Below are positions 26,443 to 34,473 of a DNA stretch of 64,000 nucleotides, piece by piece. The position numbers and the translations under genes are program-made. Source of the stretch: Dyella solisilvae (lineage in GTDB: Bacteria; Pseudomonadota; Gammaproteobacteria; Xanthomonadales; Rhodanobacteraceae); NCBI RefSeq assembly GCF_003351225.1, contig NZ_QQSY01000004.1, forward strand, positions 261,051 through 325,050, in the 5' to 3' direction. Under the pieces are notes generated by a model. That model saw nothing but the letters and a program-made list of their open reading frames with translations, was not told where the DNA came from and did no database searches. Positions within the stretch are counted from its first letter, which is position 1. Every line of letters begins with the position of its first letter.

Positions 26443-27018
26443 TCAGCGCTGCGCCTTCAGGCCGGTGTGCTCGATGAACCACAGGCCTGCGAACAGCTTC
26501 GGGTCGATGGAGTAGCCCTCGGCGGCGCGGGCGAACAGCCACGGGCCGGCCTCACTCCGCGGCACTTCGTGCACCACGATGTTTTCGCTTTCATCGCCGC
26601 CGCCCGGGCCGACTCTCTCAAGGTCCCACGCGCGCACGAACGCGATCATCTCGGTGCTCATGCCCGAGGAGGATGGCCCCTCGTGCACGAACTCGAGCCG
26701 CTGGCAGCGGTAGCCGGTTTCTTCCTCCAGCTCGCGGCCGGCGGCGAGCAGCACGTCCTCGTCGCCATGCTCATGGAGGTCGCCGACCAGCCCGGCCGGC
26801 ATCTCGATGGTGTTCTTGAGGATAGCCACGCGGTACTGCTCGACGAACAGCACCTTGTCCTCCGGCGTCACCGCCAGAATGATCACGGCGCCGCCGGGGT
26901 TGTTGCGCTCGGCATACTCCCAGCGCCCACGCTTGCGCAGGCTCAGCCACTTGCCGACATAGAGGGTCTCCTCCGGTGCATGGGCATCGGGCGGAACATT
27001 GCGGTCAGGGTGATTCAT
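26443..27018 (-). CDS. Nudix hydrolase, ADP-ribose pyrophosphatase-like
   Basis: A 191-residue cytosolic hydrolase. The Nudix box is visible as MPAGLVGD, a gap, then AAGRELEEETGY, with the metal-binding REXXEE core. Upstream NNPGGAVIILAVTPEDKVLF and VEQYR are typical of the ADP-ribose/NDP-sugar branch (NudF/NudE), which hydrolyses nucleoside diphosphate sugars. The exact substrate is uncertain. The ATG at 27018 is chosen for family length; it lacks a clear ribosome-binding site, and a TTG further upstream is unlikely. The upstream gene on the same strand is the DMT transporter, 85 bases away. Confidence 0.87.
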   Translation of the reverse strand: MNHPDRNVPPDAHAPEETLYVGKWLSLRKRGRWEYAERNNPGGAVIILAVTPEDKVLFVEQYRVAILKNTIEMPAGLVGDLHEHGDEDVLLAAGRELEEETGYRCQRLEFVHEGPSSSGMSTEMIAFVRAWDLERVGPGGGDESENIVVHEVPRSEAGPWLFARAAEGYSIDPKLFAGLWFIEHTGLKAQR

Positions 27019-27103
27019 CGGCGTCGTCGGCGGAAAGTCGGGAGACCCGCATGGTGCCGCGCCACTATGGCAGCTACAACCTTGAGGGGTGATCAATGCG
27101 CCC

Positions 27104-28069
27104 TCAGTCGCCCGCCGTCAGCTCGACCGGTCGCGGCCGGATGCGCACGGCCCAGACCACGCCAGCCACCAGCAAAGCGATGCCCAGCAGGGTGAGCTGG
27201 CCCGGTGCATGGCCGCGCAAGGCATAGGCATAGCCGAGCGCCGCCAGCGTTTCGAACACGATCAGTTGCCCGACGAGTGCGGTTGGCAGGCGTTGGCTCG
27301 CCGCGTTCCAGCACGACGTGCCCAGCCATGACGCAAACAGGCCGATCGCCGCCATCAGGCCGACGAAGCGCAGCGGCTGCGGGCCCAGTGGCATGGGAAA
27401 GGATTGCCCGCTGGCCCACAGATAGCCCCACAGCAGCAGATAGCCGATCAGCGCCAACGGCAGTGTCGCCACGCCCTGCGCCGTGGCCCAGGTGCGTGCA
27501 CTGCGGTCGGGATGTTGGCGCAGCCAGTCGGCATTGCGTAGCGGGTACCAGGTCCAGCAGGCCACTGCGCCGACGGCGAGCAGGGCGCCGCGCGCGTGGC
27601 GCCACAGCTCCTCAGGCGCGTGCGAGCCCAGGGCGCCCAGTTCATCGCGATTGACGCAGGCGATGCCCAGGCCGATCAGCACCAGCGAGGGCGCCAGCCA
27701 GCGCCAGGGCAGGCGCCCGTCGCGCTTGGCGTCGCGCAGGTTGGCGCTGATGGCGATCACCACCGGCAAGGTACCGATGATCACCGTAGGCAGCGGCGCG
27801 CCGGCCAACTGAATGGCGCTGGCCAGGCACAGGTAGTACAGCAGGTTGCCCACCGCAGCCAGCTTCAGCGCCTCCAGCCAGTCGCCCCGGGAAAGCTGGC
27901 GCAAGGCGCGGCGATCCATCCAGGCCAAAGGCATGGCGATCAGGCCGAAGGCGAGGTAACGCCCGACCGATTGCAGCGCGGCGGGATAGTCCGGCAGCAG
28001 CAGGGGACTGATGAACACCAGCCCCCACATCAGGCCGGCAGCGAGTGCAAAGAGGATGCCTGTCCACAT
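27104..28069 (-). CDS. DMT-superfamily (EamA) transporter
   Basis: A 321-residue inner-membrane protein with about ten hydrophobic helices arranged as two EamA repeats. The first begins MWTGILFALAAGLMWGLVFI and contains the family-like SAIQLAGAPLPTVIIGTLPV. The second repeat covers about 160-305. Members export metabolites or amino acids; the substrate is not predictable. It is divergent from the Skp-like gene. Confidence 0.85.
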   Translation of the reverse strand: MWTGILFALAAGLMWGLVFISPLLLPDYPAALQSVGRYLAFGLIAMPLAWMDRRALRQLSRGDWLEALKLAAVGNLLYYLCLASAIQLAGAPLPTVIIGTLPVVIAISANLRDAKRDGRLPWRWLAPSLVLIGLGIACVNRDELGALGSHAPEELWRHARGALLAVGAVACWTWYPLRNADWLRQHPDRSARTWATAQGVATLPLALIGYLLLWGYLWASGQSFPMPLGPQPLRFVGLMAAIGLFASWLGTSCWNAASQRLPTALVGQLIVFETLAALGYAYALRGHAPGQLTLLGIALLVAGVVWAVRIRPRPVELTAGD

Positions 28070-28267
28070 GACGAGGAGGAGCCTGGATCTCGGGGCGGTG
28101 TCTTATACCAGAGGACCGTATGGAACATCGTTGGACGGCTGGGTAACCGAGGGCGCCGGGACGCGTCGCTCATGCCTGGCCGTGCAGGCTTGCTCGCTGC
28201 CGATTGTCGATTTCGCATGAAAACGACGTTCTGGTGAGCACTATCGTCAGCTGGCCAAGGAAACAGG

Positions 28268-28885
28268 ATGAATCCCATGACTACGCATCGCCCATGGTTC
28301 ACTGCCGCGCTGGTTGTCGCGGCCGGTCTCTCCGTCGCGCCCATGTCTTCCACGCGTGCCGACGAAGCGCTTGGCGGGAACGCCCTGCCGGGCCTGTGCA
28401 TGCTTTCGCGCGAGGCGGTCTTCGTGCAGTCCAAGGTCGGCCAGGCGGCGAGCCAGCACCTGAATCAGCTCGCTGCACAGGCCCGCACGCAGCTGGAAAG
28501 CCAGGGCAAGCCGCTGCAGGCGGAGGTGCAGAGTTTCCAGCAGAAGGCGCCGAGCCTGACCGACGCGCAGCGCAAGGAGCAGGGGGAAGCGTTGCAGGCG
28601 AAGGTGCAAGCTTTTCAACAGCAGCAAGCCCAGCTCGGCGACCGTGTCCAGCTAACTGCGGCCAAGGCCCGCCAGACCATCGCCCAGAGCGCGGAGCCGA
28701 TCGTCGCCGACGTTTACAAGAGCCACAAATGCGGGCTGCTGTTGAATCGCGACGCGGTGCTTGGCGGCAACATGACCCATGACCTGACCGCCGAAGTGGT
28801 CGAGGGGCTGGATCGCAAGATCACCACGATCAACTTCTCGCTGGAGCCGCTGCCGCAGTCGCAGCCGCACAGCTCAGGCAAATGA
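28268..28885 (+). CDS. Skp/OmpH-like periplasmic protein
   Basis: A 205-residue protein with a signal peptide (about 1-30, ending STRADE) followed by a Gln/Ala/Lys-rich coiled coil (about 55-140) and a C-terminal part with VADVYKSHKCGLLLNRDAVL, as in Skp-family chaperones. Skp carries outer-membrane proteins through the periplasm. The true skp normally sits beside bamA and lpxD, so this stand-alone copy is probably a paralogue. AGGAAACAGG precedes the ATG. Confidence 0.78.
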   Translation: MNPMTTHRPWFTAALVVAAGLSVAPMSSTRADEALGGNALPGLCMLSREAVFVQSKVGQAASQHLNQLAAQARTQLESQGKPLQAEVQSFQQKAPSLTDAQRKEQGEALQAKVQAFQQQQAQLGDRVQLTAAKARQTIAQSAEPIVADVYKSHKCGLLLNRDAVLGGNMTHDLTAEVVEGLDRKITTINFSLEPLPQSQPHSSGK

Positions 28886-28894
28886 AGATGGCCT

Positions 28895-28921
28895 GGGGTG
28901 ACACTTGAAAAGTGTCGCCCC
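28895..28921. terminator. Hairpin between convergent genes
   Basis: A 12-bp stem GGGGTGACACTT/AAGTGTCGCCCC with one G-U pair and a 3-base loop. It lies between the 3' ends of the Skp-like gene and the exonuclease gene. There is no long T tract; it may serve both directions. Confidence 0.5.
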
Positions 28922-28944
28922 GGCGCGCGCATTGGCGCCTGGCT

Positions 28945-29841
28945 TCAGCTCCCCGGCGCCAGGGCCTTCAGCCGCGTACGCGTCAGTGGCCCGAAGCGCA
29001 ACCGCTCGCATAGCGCGTCGATCGCCGCGGCCTCGCCGTGCTGGCGACGGAGCTCATCCGCCTGCGCCGCCACCGGCGCATCGAGGGCGATACGCGTGAG
29101 GCGGCGATACAGTCGCGCCGCCTCAGCGTGCTCGCGCAGCCTGGTGGCGCAACTGGCCGCGCCTCGCAGGCGCAGGAACGGAACCTCATCGACGCGTTCG
29201 AGCAGCGCATCCAGGTTGCCGAAATGGGCCAGCAGGGCAGCCGCGGTCTTGGCGCCGATACCGGGCACGCCCGGGATGTTGTCCACCGCATCACCGCACA
29301 GCGCCAGATAGTCGGCCACCTGGTAAGGATGCACGCCCAGTCGTTCAAGCACGCCGGCCGGTCCCCAGCGCAGGTTGCGCGCGTAGTCCCACTGTTCGTC
29401 GTCCTCGCCCAGCAACTGGCCGAAGTCTTTGTCCGCCGACACGATCACGCTGCGGAAACCGTGTCCGCGCAGGCTCCAGAGCGCACTGCCGATCAGGTCG
29501 TCGGCCTCGTAGGTGTGGTCGATCAGCACCGGCACACCCAGCGCCTGCGTCACTTCGCGGCACAACACGAACTGGCGCTCCAGGTCGGGCGGCGGCAATT
29601 CGCGATTGGCCTTGTACGCCGGGTAGATCGCGTTGCGGAACGAGGTGGTCAGCGATGCGTCGAACGCCACCGCGAGGTGCTCAGGCTTTACGCGTTCGAG
29701 CAGTTCGCACAGAAAGCGGGTGAAGCCGTGCACGGCGTTGACCGGATGGCCATCGGCATCGTGGAACTCGTCCGGCATCGAGTGCCAGGCGCGGAACACA
29801 TACAGGCTTCCATCGACCAGATGGACGGCTGGACGGCTCAT
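28945..29841 (-). CDS. 5'-3' exonuclease (Pol I N-terminal/ExoIX type)
   Basis: A flap-type nuclease, 298 residues. It has the metal-binding and substrate motifs HLVDGSLYVFRAWH, YPAYKANRELPPPDLERQ, YEADDLIGSAL and VSADKDFGQLL, and the helix-hairpin-helix GDAVDNIPGVPGIGAKTAAA. No polymerase domain follows, so it is a free-standing exonuclease that may process flaps or repair intermediates. The ATG at 29841 overlaps the nitroreductase stop (ATGA), which settles the start over a GTG three codons earlier. Confidence 0.92.
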   Translation of the reverse strand: MSRPAVHLVDGSLYVFRAWHSMPDEFHDADGHPVNAVHGFTRFLCELLERVKPEHLAVAFDASLTTSFRNAIYPAYKANRELPPPDLERQFVLCREVTQALGVPVLIDHTYEADDLIGSALWSLRGHGFRSVIVSADKDFGQLLGEDDEQWDYARNLRWGPAGVLERLGVHPYQVADYLALCGDAVDNIPGVPGIGAKTAAALLAHFGNLDALLERVDEVPFLRLRGAASCATRLREHAEAARLYRRLTRIALDAPVAAQADELRRQHGEAAAIDALCERLRFGPLTRTRLKALAPGS

Positions 29842-30437
29842 GGCGTCCACGTGCGCAGCACGTCGGCGAGGGCGGGGCGGTCGCGGTCCGGCACGTCGAG
29901 CTGGGGTGTGCCGATGTGCACGAAGCCAATCACCTGCTCATTGTCGGCCAGGCCAAGGACGCCGGCAGCGTCGCGGTCGTACGCGGCCCAGCCGGTCAGC
30001 CACTGCGCGCCATAGCCCAGCGCCTGGGCGCCGAGCAGCAGGTTGTAGGCCACGCAGCCGGCGCTGAGCTTCTGCTCGATCACCGGCACCTTGCTGTCCG
30101 GATCGAGATGGGCCACCACCGCCACCACCAGCGGGGCGAACTCGTATCGCGTGCGGTCCTTTTCGCGCTTGGATTCGGGCAGGTCCGGATTCACCCGCAG
30201 CGACAGCGCCGCCAGCCGCTCGCCGAAGATCCGCTTCGATTCACCCTGCAGCAGGATCAGGCGGTAAGGCACGAGCTTGCCGTGGTCGGGCACGCGGATC
30301 GCGGCGCCCAGCAGCGCGAGCAGCTCGTCGCCGGCGGGGCCGGGCTCACCCAACTGGCGCGAGGGTGCGGAATGGCGCTGCTCAAGCAGGGAAAGGGGAT
30401 GGCGCATGGGAAAATCCGGGGAATGCAAAGCAGCCAT
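29838..30437 (-). CDS. Nitroreductase-family protein (YdjA-like)
   Basis: A 199-residue FMN-dependent oxidoreductase family member. It starts LLEQRHSAPSRQLGEPGP, has AAIRVPDHGKLVPYRLILLQ, and near the C terminus GYGAQWLTGWAAYDRDAAGV, all characteristic of the compact YdjA subgroup. The physiological substrate is unknown. The start at 30437 is chosen because AAGGGG lies four bases before it; the ATG ten codons downstream lacks one. It is coupled by overlap to the exonuclease gene and follows cdd by 51 bases. Confidence 0.88.
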   Translation of the reverse strand: MAALHSPDFPMRHPLSLLEQRHSAPSRQLGEPGPAGDELLALLGAAIRVPDHGKLVPYRLILLQGESKRIFGERLAALSLRVNPDLPESKREKDRTRYEFAPLVVAVVAHLDPDSKVPVIEQKLSAGCVAYNLLLGAQALGYGAQWLTGWAAYDRDAAGVLGLADNEQVIGFVHIGTPQLDVPDRDRPALADVLRTWTP

Positions 30438-30488
30438 GCTACCCCTTGCGCCAGAATCGCGTGAAGAGAAGCCGGCGACCGCCCCGCG

Positions 30489-30896
30489 TCAGCCCGCCAG
30501 CCGGAACGACCCCGGCAGCAGCGCCTGCACGGTGGCCTGCTGCACCGCGCCGGCCAGGTTGGCCATCCACACCGGCATGTCCTCCCCACACAGCTCGCTC
30601 ATCACCTGGCGACAGGCGCCGCAGGGACTGATGGGCTCAGGGGTGTCTCCGATCACCGCCAGCGCCGCGAAGTCCCCGGGGCGGCAGCCGGCGGCGACCG
30701 CTGAAAACAGCGCCGTACGCTCGGCGCAGTTGCACAGGCCATACGAGGCGTTTTCCACGTTGCAGCCGGTGAACTGCCGGCCATCGCGGGTGATCACCGC
30801 TGCGCCGACCAGGAATCGGGAATAGGGCGCATACGCCATCTCGCGCGCCTGGCGCGCCAGGTCCAGCAGGACATCGGGAACAACGACAGTAGTCAT
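30489..30896 (-). CDS. cdd: Cytidine deaminase
   Basis: Converts cytidine and deoxycytidine to uridine forms in pyrimidine salvage. The 135-residue tetrameric-type enzyme shows the zinc site NVENASYGLCNCAERTALF (Cys and catalytic Glu) and PCGACRQVMSE (two Cys). YAPYSRFLVGAAV is the N-terminal family signature. The ATG at 30896 has GGAG six bases upstream; the longer frame upstream looks non-coding. It is first of a three-gene reverse group with the nitroreductase and exonuclease. Confidence 0.95.
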   Translation of the reverse strand: MTTVVVPDVLLDLARQAREMAYAPYSRFLVGAAVITRDGRQFTGCNVENASYGLCNCAERTALFSAVAAGCRPGDFAALAVIGDTPEPISPCGACRQVMSELCGEDMPVWMANLAGAVQQATVQALLPGSFRLAG

Positions 30897-31208
30897 CGGG
30901 ATCTCCACGGCAGGATCCCCATCGACACGATCGCCTGAGGCGGCAGCGTGGCCGGCGGCGGGCCAGTTAATCGCGTCGCGGCGGCGCCTGCAAGGGATCC
31001 CGGGTTCGTCCCGGCAGGTGCGCACGATGCAGTCACCACGGAAACCGTTTGGGTGGACAGGGAGGCGGCCGGTGGGGCGTCACCCGGCGCCTGGCCGGCT
31101 TTTCCGCGCGATGTCGCCAGCACGGAACGCACCGAAGCATCCCGGGCCGGTGGTTCGGGGCTCGGAGGTTCGGCTAGGATGCATGGACCTTTCCGCAGGG
31201 GATGCACG
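30897..31208. other. Divergent promoter region between cdd and pntAA
   Basis: 312 bases between divergent genes. The pntAA frame is open back to 30948, but the extension has no similarity to the family. Promoters for both genes should be here; only a weak TAGGAT box near 31175 was noticed. There is no gene or strong repeat. Confidence 0.45.
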
Positions 31209-32309
31209 ATGTCGATCACCGTGGCTGCATTGCGCGAAACCGCCGCCGGCGAACGCCGGGTGGCGATCACGCCCGAAGTGGCGAAGAAACTTCGCGGCAA
31301 GGGCCTGCGCGTGTTGTTGGAGCGCAACGCCGGCGCCGAGGCGGGGTTTCCGGATGCCAGCTATGCGGACGTCGAATTCGCCGATGCCGCTGCGGTGTTG
31401 GCCCAGGCCGATGTGTTGGCCTGCGTGCTGCCGCCCCATGACGAGGTCTGGGCGCAATTGCGCGAAGGCGCCACCGTGGTGGGCCAGCTGCGTCCCTACG
31501 GCGCCGCGGCGCGCATCGTGGCGATGGGCAAGCAAAAGCTCACCGCCTTCGCGCTGGAGCTGCTGCCGCGCACGACGCGTGCGCAGGCGATGGACGTGCT
31601 CAGCTCGCAGGCCGCCGTCGCCGGTTATCGCGCCATGCTGATCGCGGCCGAGGCGGCGCCGAAATTTTTCCCGATGCTCACCACCGCTGCCGGCACCATC
31701 CGCCCGTCACGCGTGCTGGTGATCGGCGCCGGCGTGGCCGGCCTGCAGGCCATCGCTACCGCGCGGCGGTTGGGAGCGCAGACCGAGGGCTACGACGTGC
31801 GTCCGGAGACGCGCGAGCAGGTGGAATCGCTGGGCGCCAAGTTCCTCGAGCTTGGCGTCAGCGCCGCGGGTAGCGGCGGTTACGCGCGCGAATTGTCGGC
31901 CGAGGAGCGGGCGGCCCAGCAACAGGCGTTGGCCGATCACCTGAAGGCGGTCGATGTGATCGTCACCACGGCCGCAGTGCCAGGCCGTCCGTCGCCGAAA
32001 ATCCTGACCACCGCGATGGTGGAGGGCATGAAGCCGGCCGCGCTGATCGTCGACCTGGCCGCCGAAGGCGGCGGCAACTGCGAGCTGACCCAGCCAGGCG
32101 AGCGCGTGGACCACGGTGGCGTGACCATCCTCGGTCCGCTCAACCTGCCCGCCGGCGCGCCGCTGCATGCATCGGAGATGTTCGCGCGCAATGTGTACAA
32201 CTTCGTCGAACTGCTGGTGCAGGGCGACGCGCTGGCGCCGGATTTCAACGACGAACTGGTCGCCAAGAGCTGCGTGACGCACAACGGCGAACCGCACTTC
32301 CACAACTGA
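31209..32309 (+). CDS. pntAA: NAD(P) transhydrogenase subunit alpha, part 1
   Basis: Soluble NAD(H)-binding subunit of the proton-pumping transhydrogenase that makes NADPH from NADH. The 366-residue protein has the alanine-dehydrogenase-like N-terminal domain (GERRVAITPEVAKKL) and the Rossmann domain with VLVIGAGVAGLQAIATARRL, GYDVRPETREQVESLGAKFL and the lysine/arginine lid. It ends before the membrane part, as in three-gene pnt systems. The ATG at 31209 has AGGGG upstream. Its own terminator follows, and its partners pntAB and pntB lie 1.86 kb away beyond a reverse-strand cassette. Confidence 0.94.
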   Translation: MSITVAALRETAAGERRVAITPEVAKKLRGKGLRVLLERNAGAEAGFPDASYADVEFADAAAVLAQADVLACVLPPHDEVWAQLREGATVVGQLRPYGAAARIVAMGKQKLTAFALELLPRTTRAQAMDVLSSQAAVAGYRAMLIAAEAAPKFFPMLTTAAGTIRPSRVLVIGAGVAGLQAIATARRLGAQTEGYDVRPETREQVESLGAKFLELGVSAAGSGGYARELSAEERAAQQQALADHLKAVDVIVTTAAVPGRPSPKILTTAMVEGMKPAALIVDLAAEGGGNCELTQPGERVDHGGVTILGPLNLPAGAPLHASEMFARNVYNFVELLVQGDALAPDFNDELVAKSCVTHNGEPHFHN

Positions 32310-32331
32310 GCATTCGCGCCCGATCCATATG

Positions 32332-32360
32332 AAAAACCCCGCTTGCGCGGGGTTTTTCTT
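32332..32360 (+). terminator. Rho-independent terminator after pntAA
   Basis: A perfect 11-bp stem AAAAACCCCGC/GCGGGGTTTTT with loop TTGC, ending in a T tract, 22 bases past the pntAA stop. It ends transcription before the inserted cassette and is symmetric enough to act in reverse too. Confidence 0.93.
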
Positions 32361-32406
32361 AAGCGGGCTCCGAAAGTCATCTCCCTGCGTGTCACCCCAG
32401 GCTCGA

Positions 32407-32483
32407 TGTGGGAGCGCACCCTGTGCGCGACCACCGCATCACCTCTGAGGCAGGCTTTTCGCACTCAAGGTGCGCTCCTGCAG
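32407..32483. repeat. REP-like inverted repeat (GGAGCGCACC type)
   Basis: TGTGGGAGCGCACCCTGTGC near 32407 is mirrored by GGTGCGCTCCTGCAG near 32469. The pair GGAGCGCACC/GGTGCGCTCC forms the ends of a structure of about 75 bases between pntAA and the DUF3106 gene. Closely similar sequences are common extragenic palindromes in pseudomonads and xanthomonads. Confidence 0.65.
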
Positions 32484-32510
32484 GGATCTTCCCGCGGCTC
32501 CAACTTCGCT

Positions 32511-33059
32511 TCAGTGCCGCGGCGGCCCGCCGGGCGGCCCGTGAGGGCGCGGCGGCGCATCCTGCATTTCCTCGTGCCACTGGCGCATCAATTCCTTGCG
32601 CTGGTCGGGCGGCAGCTGCTGGAAATGCTGGAACGCCGCGTGCAGCCGTTCGCGTTCGGCCGGGGGAAGTTGCTGGAATCGACGGCTGTTCTCGCGGGCC
32701 TGCTCGCGCTGCTCCGGCGTCATCTTCTGCCACTGGTCGATGCGTTGGCGGATCTCCGCGCGCTGGTCAGGCGGCAACGTCTGCCACTGCTGTGCGCGCT
32801 CGAGCATGCGCGCCTGCCGCTCAGGTGGGAACGAATCCCATTTATTGGCCAGCGGCGACAGGATGTCCCGCTCGGCCGGGCTCAGGCTCTGCCACGGGCG
32901 CGGCGCCGGCGGCGGGCCGGGTGGGCCGGGCGGTGGACCGAATGGTGCGCCCGGGGGCGGCGGAGGCGGCGGAACGTTCTGTGCGAAAGCAGTCGAGGCA
33001 ACGCATCCCAGCAGGGTGAGCAGCAACAGCAGTGCAACAAGTCGACTTCGATGCATCAT
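32511..33059 (-). CDS. DUF3106 periplasmic protein
   Basis: A 182-residue exported protein. The signal peptide ends STAFAQN, then comes a Pro/Gly-rich stretch (about 28-52). A helical domain follows with repeated LSPAERDIL, LPPDQRAEIRQR, MTPEQREQ and LPPAERERL units typical of DUF3106. The function is unknown; the repeats resemble periplasmic stress sensors such as CpxP/RsiV helpers only in general form. The start is an ATG in a TGATG overlap with the upstream membrane-protein stop. It is last gene of a sigma factor operon. Confidence 0.82.
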   Translation of the reverse strand: MMHRSRLVALLLLLTLLGCVASTAFAQNVPPPPPPPGAPFGPPPGPPGPPPAPRPWQSLSPAERDILSPLANKWDSFPPERQARMLERAQQWQTLPPDQRAEIRQRIDQWQKMTPEQREQARENSRRFQQLPPAERERLHAAFQHFQQLPPDQRKELMRQWHEEMQDAPPRPHGPPGGPPRH

Positions 33060-33448
33060 CACCGGCTCGCCTGGCTGTCGCCGTTCTTGGCCAGCCAGCC
33101 ATAGAAATCCATGTTCTGGTACAGCGTGGGGTCGGCCGCGGCGGCATCGGGCGGCAGCTCGCCGTCCGCATCCGTCGCCGTGGCGGACACACCGCCACGG
33201 GCCGCGCCACCGGCGGGGCCTTCCACCGGGGACGACAGCATCAGCGCCGCGAACGCGATCGCCGCAAACGCGCCGGCCGGCAGCAGCAGCTGCAGCAGGC
33301 GGTGGGCGAACGTCGATCCGCCGGCCCCTTCCAGCGCCGCGCGTCGCGCCGCACGCAGGCGGGCGGCCGTGGCCGGGTCGAGCTGGCGCGCTGCCTCGCG
33401 ATACAGTTCGCGGGCGCGGCGTTCCAGATGGTTGTCAGGCGCATTCAT
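33059..33448 (-). CDS. Single-pass membrane protein, probable anti-sigma partner (DUF3619-like)
   Basis: A 129-residue protein. An Arg/Glu-rich N-terminal cytoplasmic helix (RRARELYREAARQLDPATAA) is followed by one membrane helix (about 62-82) and a periplasmic tail ending with LYQNMDFYGWLAKNGDSQAS. It overlaps both the sigma gene (ATGA) and the DUF3106 gene. No zinc-binding anti-sigma motif is visible. The sigma - membrane protein - DUF3106 order is a recurring trio in beta- and gammaproteobacteria, so an anti-sigma role is plausible but inferred. Confidence 0.75.
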   Translation of the reverse strand: MNAPDNHLERRARELYREAARQLDPATAARLRAARRAALEGAGGSTFAHRLLQLLLPAGAFAAIAFAALMLSSPVEGPAGGAARGGVSATATDADGELPPDAAAADPTLYQNMDFYGWLAKNGDSQASR

Positions 33449-34074
33449 CGCCAGTCCTCCAGTTGGTCGCGCAGGCGTTGCAGCGCGCGCGACAGGTGTG
33501 TTTTCACGCTCCCTTCCGAACAACCCATGGCCTGTGCGGTTTCCGCCACGTCCAGGCCTTCCAGTATGCGCAGCATGAACGCTTCACGCTGGCGCTGGGG
33601 CAGCAGCTTCACCGCGGCCGCCATGTCCGCAAACGACTGGGCATCGTGCAACCGCTCCAGCGGCCCCGGCGCCGTGTCCGCCGGCTCCCACATGGGGAGG
33701 TCGTCGCCGTCATCATCCTTGCCGCCCAGCCAGCCCACCATGATCGAGCGCACTTTCCGGCGGCGCTGCAGGTCCACGATGCGGCGGCGCAGGATGCCCC
33801 AGAACAGCGGGGTCCATTCCTGGGCCGGCTTGTCGCTGTAGTGCTTGACCAGCCGCAGCATGGCGTCCTGCACGGCATCGAGCGCATCCTCCCGATGGCC
33901 CAGGTTCAGCTCGGCCATGCGGAACGCGCGACGCTCCACCTGCGCCAGAAAGGCATCCATCGAGGCGGGAACCGCCCGGATCTCTTCGGCCAGCAGGTCG
34001 GCATCGAGGGCGGAAATGACGCTGCTCATGGCGTCGTCGTCCACTTCGCCGGATCGCGCATCCTGGGACTCCAT
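33445..34074 (-). CDS. Sigma-70 family (ECF-type) RNA polymerase sigma factor
   Basis: A 209-residue alternative sigma factor. Region 2 (about 45-110) has HREDALDAVQDAMLRLVKHY and TPLFWGILRRRIVDLQRRRK. Region 4 (about 145-205) has LPQRQREAFMLRILEGLDVA and the helix-turn-helix MGCSEGSVKTHLSRALQRL. The linker holds an acidic KDDDGDD stretch. The ATG at 34074 has AAGGA eight bases upstream. It leads the operon with the membrane protein and DUF3106, divergent from pntAB with 93 bases between. The regulon is unknown. Confidence 0.9.
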   Translation of the reverse strand: MESQDARSGEVDDDAMSSVISALDADLLAEEIRAVPASMDAFLAQVERRAFRMAELNLGHREDALDAVQDAMLRLVKHYSDKPAQEWTPLFWGILRRRIVDLQRRRKVRSIMVGWLGGKDDDGDDLPMWEPADTAPGPLERLHDAQSFADMAAAVKLLPQRQREAFMLRILEGLDVAETAQAMGCSEGSVKTHLSRALQRLRDQLEDWR

Positions 34075-34167
34075 CGGTATGTCCTTGTGCATCAACGCCC
34101 GAGGCTCGCGCGGGTTGACCCGCGCCCGTATGATGCGGGAACACCGATGTCCTGGCAGGGAGGGGTC

Positions 34168-34473
34168 ATGATCGACGGGTTCCTGGCGCTTTACATCTTT
34201 ATGCTGGCTGCTTTTACGGGGTACGAAATCATCGCGCGCGTGCCGGTGATTCTCCACACGCCGTTGATGTCCGGTTCGAACTTCATTCACGGCATTGTGC
34301 TGGTAGGCGCCATGATCGCGCTAGGGCACGCACAGACCACCTTCGAGATGGTCATTGGATTCATAGGTGTGCTGCTGGGCGCCGGAAATGCCGCCGGTGG
34401 CTACGTGGTCACCGAGCGCATGCTGGAGATGTTCAAGTCCAGCAAGCCCGCCGTAAGCAAGGAGGCCAAGTGA
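34168..34473 (+). CDS. pntAB: NAD(P) transhydrogenase subunit alpha, part 2
   Basis: Membrane part of the split alpha subunit, 101 residues. It has three to four hydrophobic helices, starting FLALYIFMLAAFTGYEIIAR, with the typical TPLMSGSNFIHGIVLVGAM and GYVVTERMLEMFK. GGGAGGGG lies just before the ATG. The stop overlaps the pntB start. It depends on pntAA at 31209 for the NAD-binding domain, which is unusually distant. Confidence 0.93.
   Translation: MIDGFLALYIFMLAAFTGYEIIARVPVILHTPLMSGSNFIHGIVLVGAMIALGHAQTTFEMVIGFIGVLLGAGNAAGGYVVTERMLEMFKSSKPAVSKEAK

Noticed and set aside
30948-31208. N-terminal extension of pntAA
   Set aside because: The transhydrogenase family starts at the ATG at 31209, which has a good ribosome-binding site; the extra 87 codons look random.
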